The notes below the pieces were generated by a model. That model saw nothing but the letters and a program-made list of their open reading frames with translations, was not told where the DNA came from and did no database searches. Below are positions 55,207-64,000 of a stretch of DNA of 64,000 nt, piece after piece. Source of the stretch: Reticulitermes speratus (taxonomy: Eukaryota > Arthropoda > Insecta > Blattodea > Rhinotermitidae); contig JAJKFL010000330.1 of assembly GCA_021186555.1 (NCBI GenBank), positions 32,651,944 through 32,715,943 of the forward strand, read 5' to 3'. Position numbers and translations under genes: made by a program. How positions within the stretch are numbered: position 1 is the stretch's first letter; each line of letters opens with the position of its first letter.

Positions 55207-56127
55207 AAATATGTCATATAGTCAATCTCCACATACATTTTACAGTATAAATATGTCACATAGTCAATCTCCACATACATTTTACAGTATAAATATGTCA
55301 CATAGTCAATCTCCACATACATTTTACAGTATAAATATGTCACATAGTCAATCTCCACATACATTTTACAGTATAAATATGTCACATAGTCAATCTCCAC
55401 ATACATTTTACAGTATAAATATGTCACATAGTCAATCTCCACATACATTTTACAGTATAAATATGTCACATAGTCAATCTCCACATACATTTTACAGTAT
55501 AAATATGTCACATAGTCAATCTCCACATACATTTTACAGTATAAATATGTCACATAGTCAATCTCCACATACATTTTACAGTATAAATATGTCACATAGT
55601 CAATCTCCACATACATTTTACAGTATAAATATGTCACATAGTCAATCTCCACATACATTTTACAGTATAAATATGTCACATAGTCAATCTCCACATACAT
55701 TTTACAGTATAAATATGTCACATAGTCAATCTCCACATACAGTTTACCGTATAAATATGTCACATAGTCAATCTCCACATACATTTACAGTACAAATATG
55801 TCACATAGTCAATCTCCACATACAGTTTACAGTATAAATATGTCACATAGTCAATCTCCACATACAGTTTACCGTACAAATATGTCACATAGTCAATCTC
55901 CACATACAGTTTACCGTACAAATATGTCACATAGTCAATCTCCACATACAGTTTACCGTAAAATATGTCACATAGTCAATCTCCACATACAGTTTACCGT
56001 ATAAATATGTCACATAGTCAATCTCCACATACAGTTTACCGTATAAATATGTCACATAGTCAATCTCCACATACAGTTTACCGTAAAATATGTCACATAG
56101 TCAATCTCCACATACAGTTTACCGTAT
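55207..56127. repeat. 42-bp minisatellite, about 22 copies
   Basis: Unit ataaatatgtcacatagtca, atctccacatacattttaca, gt. The left 13 units carry cattttacag, the right ones cagtttaccg. The period is a multiple of 3, giving ORFs of 206 codons (minus) and 208 codons (plus) in repeats of 14 residues (NMSHSQSPHTFYSI; YVEIDYVTYLYCKM). No evidence of protein selection. Confidence 0.9.
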
Positions 56128-56149
56128 AAGCCCACAGACCAATGAAAGG

Positions 56150-56390
56150 GAGCTGGGATAATTCAGTCGGTATAGTAACCAGGCGACCACGGGCTGACCT
56201 GCCCGGGGGTTCGAATCCCGGTAAGGCAAGAGAGTCTCTTTTCCCAAAAATGCCCATACTGGCTCTGGGGTCGAAGCGATCTGTTTAAAACGGTATCGGT
56301 GTAGTTCCGAGGCGAAGAATGAGCGGAGCTATACCTCTACTAACCCCATATAATTTCATGGTATGGACAGGTACAAATTTGACATCTTTA
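56150..56390 (+). mobile_element. tRNA-derived SINE, diverged family 1-like
   Basis: Head ggataattcagtcggtatag and B-box gggggttcgaatcccggt are well kept. Body blocks tccgaggcgaagaatg and agctatacctctactaac match family 1 but the middle is shorter. Confidence 0.8.
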
Positions 56391-56523
56391 CAGTCCATTG
56401 AAATTTAAACAGTCGTAAATTTAGACGGACTTTTTTAAATGATTCATAACCTACACTGGGCAAATTATATATGACATTAAAACCAACAAATTATGAAAAT
56501 ATATTACACACGCTGTATATCTC

Positions 56524-56562
56524 ATACAGGTTTCGGCCCATCATGCGGCCATCTTCAGGGAG
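56524..56562 (-). ncRNA. Decayed hammerhead-like motif, left arm
   Basis: Minus strand: CTGAAGA (rc of 56552-56558), stem II GGCC/GGCC, GAAA, then CCTGTA in place of ACATGTA; stem I broken. Confidence 0.5.
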
Positions 56563-56749
56563 GTGCATTACAAAGAATGGATATATCAAAATATTACAGA
56601 AGTTTTTGAAACCAATGCACAGACGTAAAATATTAAATTTTATAAATAATACATTGTTTAAAATATGTATTAAAGACTAAAATACACATAAAAATATTTG
56701 TGATTAACTTCTGTAACATTTCGATGTATCCATCTTTTGTAATGCTTCT

Positions 56750-56795
56750 CCTTGAAGATTGCAGCATAAATGGCCGAAACATGTAGCAGGTATAC
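56750..56795 (+). ncRNA. Decayed hammerhead-like motif, right arm
   Basis: CTTGAAGATTGC then GGCCGAAACATGTA; T replaces the conserved C and stem II is mispaired. Confidence 0.45.
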
Positions 56796-56867
56796 GGTGT
56801 ATATAATATACATTCATATACTTATGTGCATCTGCTGGTCTTGATATCGTATCTTAGACGGACTTTT

Positions 56868-57408
56868 GTCTTGGAAGGCAGAACTGGCCAACAGCTTGAT
56901 GCTTGAACCTGAAAATTATGATAAGGGAATGCATAGGGATTTAAGCTTTCACAGCGAACGTATGAGAGGAAATCTTCTCTTCTGGTGTATAATCACATTT
57001 TTTCATCTCGAATCTGAAGACAGACGCATAACAGGCCTCCGAAACACTGGTTCGTGAGTCAACCTTGACATGGAAGATCATCTGAGAGAATTTTACTGCA
57101 TAAATCTGTTAAATGAGATGTCCTTTCTTTGGTTAGGACTTTCTTTAAGTGTTGGATTGCTGGAGTGTTTGCGTGTTTTGGAGAACCACAAGTCCAGATG
57201 TGTTCATGCTGTCAACAGTAATTGGACATGTCTCCGACAGGTAGCGACGTGTTTGGGGCTTCGGATAACAGGCGTTTTAGCAAAAGCAGGTAATTCTATT
57301 TGTACATGGGAACAGCTCAGGGGTGTACAGCACACGTCGTGTCCTTTCTTCAGTGGCATCTTTGTAACTTCCCTCAAGAACGCCGGCATATTTCGATTCG
57401 TAAGAATC
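56868..57408. other. Unassigned, with one decayed ribozyme-like motif
   Basis: At 57014-57050 CTGAAGACAGACG and CCTCCGAAACACTGG repeat the plan of the 19504 motif, in plus orientation, with a lost stem III. ORFs 56866-57057 and 57070-57519 include this and the following SINE; neither is a credible gene. Confidence 0.45.
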
Positions 57409-57610
57409 GCTATTGCCGATTCAGTGGCCGTGCGGTCTAAGGCGTGGGTCTTCGGTCGCTCGATTACTGGGATCGTGGGTTCGAATCCCACCGGGGGCAT
57501 GGATGTTTGTCTCTTGTGAGTGTTGTGTGTTGTTGTCAGTTAGAGGCCTCTGCGACGAGCTGATCCCTTGTCCAGGGGAGTCCTACCGACTGTGGTGTGT
57601 CTCTCAGTGT
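57409..57610 (+). mobile_element. tRNA-derived SINE, family 2
   Basis: tcagtggccgtgcggtctaa (A-box), gtgggttcgaatcccaccgg (B-box), ggggcatggatgtttgtctc, ctctgcgacgagctgatccc, ggggagtcctaccgac. A leucine-like tRNA head. The translation GFEPTIPVIERPKTHALD on the minus strand is the familiar SINE-derived string. Confidence 0.9.
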
Positions 57611-58249
57611 GATCAAAAGAAATTACAAACCTCGACACCGAAACGGGAAATCCGGAGTAGGTAGAAGAGGACGACTAAAAAAAAAAATTGCTATTTACTT
57701 TTATACTGGCAGATGTATTTATTAATTAGCAGCCAGCTTTTATGCGAGATATCTCTGATGTGTATTTGGACTTTAATCCATCGTCACTGATTACATAAAC
57801 GCGACGTTTCGTAAGCCAGTGTTTTCGTCTTCAGGTGAACTAAAATTTTGAGAATAAGTAACAATCTAAATAGAACCAAAAAAACCAACAAATTTATGTG
57901 TAAGACACAAAATAATCCAAAACTGTAAATATAAAAATTATGTTTACAAAACTCACTCTAAACATTTTAATAAAATGCAATAAATTATCCCCTATAAAAA
58001 AATTGTACTTTCATGTAGGTGTAGCTGTCACTAATTACAATTATATTGAGATGGTATATGAAAATTCTACAAGTATAAAAAGCTGGCATGTGGACAGAGG
58101 GTTTTAAGACGTTTGTGTCCTCAGTAAAAAGTTAAATTTGGGGCCCCTACCTACGCGCAGTCCTCAACTGGTAATCCTCTATAGCAATATAAATATTGAT
58201 ATCTAACACTGTATTTGACACAAAGTCAGGAATGTAACCAGACTGTAAG
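57611..58249. other. Unassigned, with one weak ribozyme-like motif
   Basis: 57798-57838 (minus) holds CTGAAGACG ... CTTACGAAACGTCGCG, the ACGT-type plan with a poor stem II and stem I. Otherwise AT-rich, no gene. Confidence 0.45.
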
Positions 58250-59112
58250 AGATCCCAAGATGGCACTGAAATTGGGCCTCCCTGCAGCCACATAGATTGC
58301 CAGAGGTCCCAAGATGGCACTAAAATTGGGCCTCCCTGCAGCCACATAGATTGCCAGAGGTCCCAAGATGGCACTGAAATTGGGCCTCCCCGCAGCCACA
58401 TAGATTGCCAGAGGTCCCAAGATGGCACTGAAATTGGGCCTCCCTGCAGCCACATAGATTGCCAGAGGTCCCAAGATGGCACTAAAATTGGGCCTCCCTG
58501 CAGCCACATAGATTGCCAGAGGTCCCAAGATGGCACTGAAATTGGGCCTCCCCGCAGCCACATAGATTGCCAGAGGTCCCAAGATGGCACTGAAATTGGG
58601 CCTCCCTGCAGCCACATAGATTGCCAGAGGTCCCAAGATGGCACTAAAATTGGGCCTCCCTGCAGCCACATAGATTGCCAGAGGTCCCAAGATGGCACTA
58701 AAATTGGGCCTCCCTGCAGCCACATAGATTGCCAGAGGTCCCAAGATGGCACTGAAATTGGGCCTCCCTGCAGCCACATAGATTGTCAGAGGTCCCAAGA
58801 TGGCACTAAAATTGGGCCTCCCTGCAGCCACATAGATTGCCAGAGGTCCCAATACGGCACTGAAATTGGGCCTCCCTGCAGCCACATAGATTGCCAGAGG
58901 TCCAAAGATGGCACTAAAATTGGGCCTCCTTGCAGCCACATAGATTGCCAGAGGTCCCAAGATGGCACTAAAATTGGGCCTCCCTGCAGCCACATAGATT
59001 GCCAGAGGTCCAAAGATGGCACTAAAATTGGGCCTCCTTGCAGCCACATAGATTGCCAGAGGTCCCAAGATGGCACTAAAATTGGGCCTCCCTGCAGCCA
59101 CATAGATTGCCA
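58250..59112. repeat. 54-bp minisatellite, about 16 copies
   Basis: Unit gaggtcccaagatggcacta, aaattgggcctccctgcagc, cacatagattgcca. Minus-strand ORFs of 149, 210 and 324 codons are open because 54 is a multiple of 3 (18-residue units such as MWLQGGPISVPSWDLWQS). Variants ctgaaat/ctaaaat and ccccgc/ccctgc/ccttgc are mixed without clear higher order. Confidence 0.9.
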
Positions 59113-59201
59113 TGAAATTGAACCGTCCGTGCATAAAACATGAAATATCAGAGGATTGTGGAATGCGTGACCACAGTACCAACAGCCCTGCCAATAACAA
59201 T

Positions 59202-59451
59202 TTTTAATAGACTTTACATTAGTCTCACCGTGCATTTTTTAACAATTCACTGTCCACGAACCAACTAATTGCACTTTTTCACTTCCACTTTTCTTTATTT
59301 ACTAGTTTATTTACAAGTTCACCCCAACTTGTAAATAAACTTGTAAATAAAGAAAAGTGCAAGTGAAAAAGTGTAACTAGTTGGTTCGTGGTCAGTGAAT
59401 TGTTAATATGTATATCTTAATAAAGTACCATATAAATTTTAAGAGACTTTA
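59202..59451. mobile_element. Foldback element, ribozyme lost (220 bp)
   Basis: Arms 59241-59319 and 59326-59404 with a very short loop. Flanks ttttaatagacttta (59202-59216) and ttttaagagacttta (59437-59451) form a 15-bp direct repeat with one mismatch. The one-sided block ctcaccgtgcatttttt is at the left. The hammerhead region is absent from the centre. Confidence 0.85.
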
Positions 59452-60072
59452 TGCTGATAATACAGCAAAAAAAATAATACACTTGGTAACAGAAGGCGCT
59501 ATAGAGTGGAAAACATGCAATTGTAATGTTTGAGTTGTTCGGCCACGAGTTATTACTGGACACCCCTAAGCGTTTTAACGTGAAACATGAAACAATTAGA
59601 AGAGATTTAGGGCTGATGGAGTGGCGTATCAGTCAACTGAGGGGGAAAACAAGATTAGTCTTGTGTTGAATTCCGTGAAGAGGTGTGACAGCGCAACAAA
59701 AGGTGAACTACCCGTTTGGCTAATGAAGGTTTTTAGCCACGGAGTGACAAGGCTACCAAACTGCAACAATTAACGTAGTCCCTCAATTAACGCCAACTAT
59801 ATTTCCGGCTAAGAAGCGTTGAAATAATCCAAGTGGGTTGGCGGATTCTAATCGCGCACAGAAGTACATCTACACGGAATTTAACGCCTCTTCTTTCAGC
59901 CCTGACATTAGTTTACGCACAAAGTTAACAGATATCAGAAACAAGTTTTCCAGAAATTTTGTTTACTTCATTTTCATATCCACAAAGCTCAGACTGCTAC
60001 GAATAAAACGCAAACTCACGCCACAGTATTTTTTTTTTTTGCAGGACATCGACTGCTGCACACGACGAAATA
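59452..60072. other. Unassigned stretch
   Basis: No array or recognised element; an 80-codon plus ORF (59838-60080) is unrecognised. Confidence 0.4.
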
Positions 60073-60075
60073 CAA

Positions 60076-60707
60076 ATTGAACTCGGTTATAACGTCACGA
60101 AAGCGACTGTATATTTCGTGTCGTTATAAACGAGTGTTGTTATAACCGAGGAGTATAATGTTACGGTTAACAGTGAGGAATTAATTGGTACCACAGAATA
60201 TCTGACGTTATGTACGAGGTGTCGTATAAACCGATGTCGTTATAACCGGGTTCGACTGTATATATCTTGTCGTTATAAACGAGTGTTGTTATAACCGAGG
60301 ATTATAATGTTACGGTTAACAGTGAGGAATTAATTGGTACCACAGAATATCTGACGTTATGTACGAGGTATCGTATAAACTGATGTCGTTATAACCGGGT
60401 TCGACTGTATATATCTTGTCGTTATAAACGAGTGTTGTTATAACCGAGGATTATAATGTTACGGTTAACAGTGAGGAATTAATTGGTACCACAGAATATC
60501 TGACGCTATGTACGAGGTATCGTATAAACCGATGTCGTTATAACCGGGTTCGACTGTATATATCTTGTCGTTATAAACGAGTGTTGTTATAACCGAGGAT
60601 TATAATTTTACGGTTAACAGTGAGGAATTAATTGGTACCACAGAATATCTGACGTTATGTACGAGGTATCGTATAAACCGATGTCGTTATAACCGGGTTC
60701 GACAGTA
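60076..60707. repeat. 149-bp tandem repeat with transposon-end-like edges, about 4 copies
   Basis: tcgttataaacg recurs at 60121, 60270, 60419 and 60568 (149 bp). Units include gttataaccgggttcgactg, and its minus strand CAGTCGAACCCGGTTATAAC looks like a Tigger/pogo-type terminal repeat, as does gttataaccgag. Thus the array may be a concatenated MITE. Confidence 0.85.
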
Positions 60708-61277
60708 TTAGTAATTGAAATCCAACACAGTCTGAGGTAAAACATACAAACAGACGAGCCAATGGGTGAGATATTTCCCCAATGTTTTCGTATTTTATGG
60801 TGTGTTTTCAAGTAACACGTAATGGCTGGATGTAGATCAAGGCATATCCAACAATTTTACAGTTTCATAACAGTTTCTCTGGATTTCTAATTAATATCTT
60901 ATCTTCTGTCTTAACAACCAAGATCAAGAATATGCTACCTACATAAAGCAACACCCAAAGAGAACTAAATTTTCAGAAAAGCTGCCCTTATGTGTCAAAT
61001 ACCGCAATATTCATCTTATCTGTTGATAACACTCGTTCAGTATAAGTGACATCACTTGGTGTTAGGCAGCTAGGTAGAGGTGAACATGCTACTGCCTTGG
61101 TCTGCTGTCAAGGTACATTTTTGGAACATTTGTAAGGCGAAAAGATGATTTAGTTAATTGTGAATATATTTGAAGCCTTGTGTTACAATAAAAGTTACAC
61201 AAATGTTACTGATAATATTGTATATCGTTCCAAGTTCTTCCGAAAGTATTGTCGTGGGAACTGGAGAGGAGGATAAA
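60708..61277. other. Unassigned stretch
   Basis: No gene or repeat seen. Confidence 0.4.
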
Positions 61278-61354
61278 CAGGGTATACACAAAAGAATGGT
61301 GCGGTTTCAATGGTGAATAAAGGGAAACCGCACCATTCTTTTGTGTATACCCTG
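61278..61354. mobile_element. 77-bp hairpin MITE, second copy
   Basis: Arms cagggtatacacaaaagaat and its reverse (30 bp), short loop, TA on the right side but not on the left. Same family as 35755-35832, with a changed loop. Confidence 0.85.
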
Positions 61355-61424
61355 TATTCCTATCATTGGGAATATTGATGGAGAATAACTTAATCTTTAT
61401 TTAATTACTGAATTTATAGTATGG

Positions 61425-61635
61425 ATTTTATTTATTGTGTTTGTTGTATTTATTCATTTATTCTTCTATTTATTCATTTATTTATTTTATTTATTTATTC
61501 ACCTATTTTTTTATATATTCATCTATTTATTTATTCATTCATATATTTATTCATTTACTTTCTATTTATTTATTTGTTCATTTATCTACACATTTAATTA
61601 TTTATCCATTCATTTATTTATCTGTTTATTTGAAG
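61425..61635. repeat. (TTTAT)n/(TTCA)n low-complexity tract
   Basis: Degenerate ttatttattcatttattt for about 210 bases. The overlapping plus ORFs (61435, 61437) are from this tract. Confidence 0.9.
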
Positions 61636-61802
61636 TCTGCGGTCTTCTGGGGTATTACGCGACGTCGTGTGGTAATTGTTTACCGACGTTTCGGGACAAC
61701 GTATCGGTTTCTTGACCCGTGAGGATGGGACCGATACGTTGTCCCGAAACGTCGGTAAACAGTTACCACACGACGCCGCGTAATACCCCAGAAGACCGCA
61801 GA
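61636..61802. mobile_element. Foldback with ACGT-type hammerhead relics
   Basis: Arms 61636-61707 and 61731-61802 are nearly identical inverted repeats (tctgcggtcttctggggtat, accgacgtttcgggacaacg). The centre and right arm read GTGAGGATGGGAC then GTCCCGAAACGTCGG: stem II is perfect (GGGAC/GTCCC), but the conserved C is replaced by G. The opposing ORFs (61435, 61618) are translations of the two arms. Confidence 0.75.
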
Positions 61803-62390
61803 TTTCATCAACATCGCGGAGGAAGCCTGAAATCAAAATCTGTTAGTTTCTTACAATATCTTACAAGACTTGAAATTTTTGCAACACTGCTGTAAGATGA
61901 TCAAACGTCGCATTACTCCAAATTGTCCATTTTAACAATCAACTGTCATGAGAGTGTACATCGTGGAAAATTACGTTCGGAACGTCCTGCGCCATCTGCT
62001 GTAGCGACGAAGAATCTACAACGCTGGTTGCAGACGCATTATGTATTGATTGTAAAAGGCAATCAATAACAAGCAAGCTGCTGATGACAAGAGTCTGTGG
62101 CCATCTGGCGAGCTTACGTTGAACTAGATCAAGGTACATGTAATGTGACATTCATCACAGAGGCAGGTAGGTGTATACAGTATCGCTTACATTATAACTA
62201 ACTGCACACAGTGTCGCACATAGAGCGCATGCTGATGTAGTACCCATGTTACATCTCAGTCCTACACTAATTTTAACATTGCTAGTGACAGGGAAATTTA
62301 GACTTACTAGCCGATTTACAATGAGTGGAGCGATACCTCCACGCTTCTTCTCAGTAGTAGACAGGGACTTCAATTTACATAACACATCAT
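61803..62390. other. Unassigned, with a possible SINE fragment
   Basis: 62315-62350 (caatgagtggagcgatacct) resembles the body end of SINE family 1. Nothing else recognised. Confidence 0.4.
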
Positions 62391-62399
62391 AGATACATT

Positions 62400-62885
62400 A
62401 CATATATACATATACACACACATTGTACATATACCAACACATACGTGCATACATACATAAATTACCATACCTCACATAAATACATCACACATATTACGTA
62501 CGTAGTACATACTACATACATACGTACGTACATTAGCATACTCACTACACTACATAATACATACACAAACTACATTATACACATACATCCATACATACAT
62601 ATATACAACACATATTACATGCATACATACATCATACGTACGTACGTACGTACAACATACCACACACATACATATTACATACATTACATACATACATACA
62701 TACATTAGACATACACACACACATCATACATACATACATACATAGTACATACCACATATACATACATCACATTCATTACCACACTACATTTAATATAAAA
62801 CACATTACCTATATCCCACTACGTACCAATACATACATCATCACACATTAATCATAACCACACCAATTACACAACACATTAGACC
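62400..62885. repeat. Degenerate (CATA)n tract
   Basis: Irregular catacatacata with cgta runs and many indels. It grades into the next array. Confidence 0.85.
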
Positions 62886-64000
62886 ATACCCCACACACCA
62901 TATCACACACACATTAGACCCATACCCCCACACCATATACATACACACACACATTAGACCCATACCCACACACCATATACATACACAACCACATTAGACC
63001 CATACCCCACACACCACATACACACACACATTAGACCCATACCCCACACACCATACATACACATACAATTAGACCCATACCCACAACCATTACTACAACA
63101 CACATTAGCCATACCCCACACACCATTATACATACACCACACATTAGACCCATACCCAACACACCATATACATACACCACACATTAGACCCATACCCCAC
63201 ACACATTACATACACACATCACATTAGACCCATACCCACACACCATAAATTACACAACACATTAGACCATACCCCACACACCATATACATTACACAAACA
63301 TTAGACCCATACCCCACACACCTATTACATACACACATCATTAGACTTACCCACACCATATACATACCACACACATTAGACCCATACCCACACACCATAT
63401 ACATACACACACACATTAGACCCATACCCCACACACCATATACATACACACACATTAGACCATACCCCACACACTATATACATACACACACACATTAGAC
63501 CATACCCCACACACCATATACATACACACACATTAGACCATACCCCACACACCATATACATAACACACATTAGCCCATACCCCACACACCATATACATAC
63601 ACACACACATTAGACCCATACCCCACACCATATACATACACAACACATTAGACCATACCCCACAACCATATACATACACACACAATTAGACCCATACCCC
63701 ACACACTACATATATACATACACACACACATTAGACCCATACCCACACACCATATACATACACACACATTAGACCATACCCCACACCCATAACATACACA
63801 CTCAATTAGCCCATACCCACACACCATATACATACACAACACATTAGACCCATACCCCACACACCATATACATACACACACACATTAGACCATACCCCAC
63901 ACACCATATACATACATACACACATTAGACCCATACCCCACACACCATTACATACACACACACATTAGACCCATACCCACACACATATACATACACACAC
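62886..64000. repeat. About 40-bp minisatellite with many indels, runs off the edge
   Basis: Unit near cacattagacccatacccc then acacaccatatacatacaca, about 27 copies. Indels occur in most units (ccc/cccc, acac runs), unlike the clean arrays elsewhere. Minus ORFs here are artefacts. The right end lies outside the window. Confidence 0.9.

Larger units (their letters stand above)
56421..56867. mobile_element. Ribozyme foldback element, degraded (419 bp)
   Basis: Exact 14-bp direct repeats ttagacggactttt (56421-56434, 56854-56867) flank it. Arms near 56505-56562 and 56750-56815 are imperfect (tttcggcccatcatgcggcc against gcataaatggccgaaac). The middle is about 190 bp of AT-rich sequence. Confidence 0.8.

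Noticed and set aside
57411..57495. A functional tRNA gene (leucine-like)
   Set aside because: It has A and B boxes but is followed by the SINE body and occurs also at 20.2 and 43.3 kb with the same body; anticodon arm does not pair cleanly. Treated as the head of a SINE.
58147..59235. Minus-strand ORFs of 149-324 codons with WLQGGP or IYVAAGRPNFSAILGPL repeats
   Set aside because: Products of a 54-bp array, in two different frames over the same DNA.
61435..61722. Plus ORFs of 92-95 codons
   Set aside because: Translations of a (ttat)n tract running into a foldback arm.

Overview
The window is animal nuclear DNA, AT-rich and almost entirely repetitive, and I find no host gene I can defend. 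The best guess for the organism is an insect, most likely a cockroach or termite (Blattodea, Periplaneta-like). That rests on recognising from memory the C-terminal reverse-transcriptase remnants (conserved blocks around MRWAGHV, GRPRRRWED and NLRVP) and two tRNA-derived SINE families whose conceptual translations are common in those genomes. I cannot run a search to confirm it. Long ORFs occur, but nearly all come from tandem repeats or from transposable elements (TEs).

Tandem arrays: about a third of the window, adding up the spans I list, is minisatellite or satellite DNA. From left to right: a 20/80-bp array (1-750), a 43-bp array (4.9-6.2 kb), 114-bp arrays (7.2-7.9, 8.7-10.5 and, inverted, 16.9-17.6 kb), 46-bp (11.7-13.4), 38-bp (13.7-15.2), 31-bp (21.0-22.3), 14-bp (23.5-24.0), 148-bp (25.9-27.1), 71-bp (28.9-30.2), 19-bp (38.9-39.7), another 31-bp (40.9-41.9), 54-bp (48.2-50.1), 13-bp (50.9-51.1), 42-bp (55.2-56.1), another 54-bp (58.3-59.1), 149-bp (60.1-60.7) and a noisy 40-bp array running off the right edge (62.9-64.0).

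Transposable elements: (1) a family of foldback (inverted-repeat) elements of roughly 200-800 bp, plus one expanded to 1.5 kb, many carrying hammerhead-ribozyme-like motifs. Several have direct repeats of 9-15 bp as candidate target-site duplications, and most have a one-sided terminal block CACCGTGCAT. The motif type matches the small hammerheads known from Penelope-like retroelements. (2) A Tigger/pogo-type DNA transposon (28633-30629) with TA duplication, whose transposase start is reduced to a 71-bp minisatellite. (3) 5'-truncated non-LTR retrotransposon remnants of three types. (4) Two tRNA-derived SINE families, about fifteen copies or fragments. (5) Small hairpin and MITE-like elements with CAGGG-type ends and TA flanks.

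How the parts relate: several arrays lie inside transposable elements and appear to have grown from element sequence. The 43-bp array grew within a ribozyme foldback, the 71-bp array within Tigger transposase coding sequence, the 13-bp array lies in a foldback loop, the 14-bp array sits within a diverged 114-bp unit, and a 330-bp degenerate array extends a LINE tail. One ribozyme foldback is inserted inside another near 54.4 kb. The ribozyme-bearing foldback family is the most interesting system here. All sequence statements come from reading by eye; activity of the ribozymes and element classification are inference.
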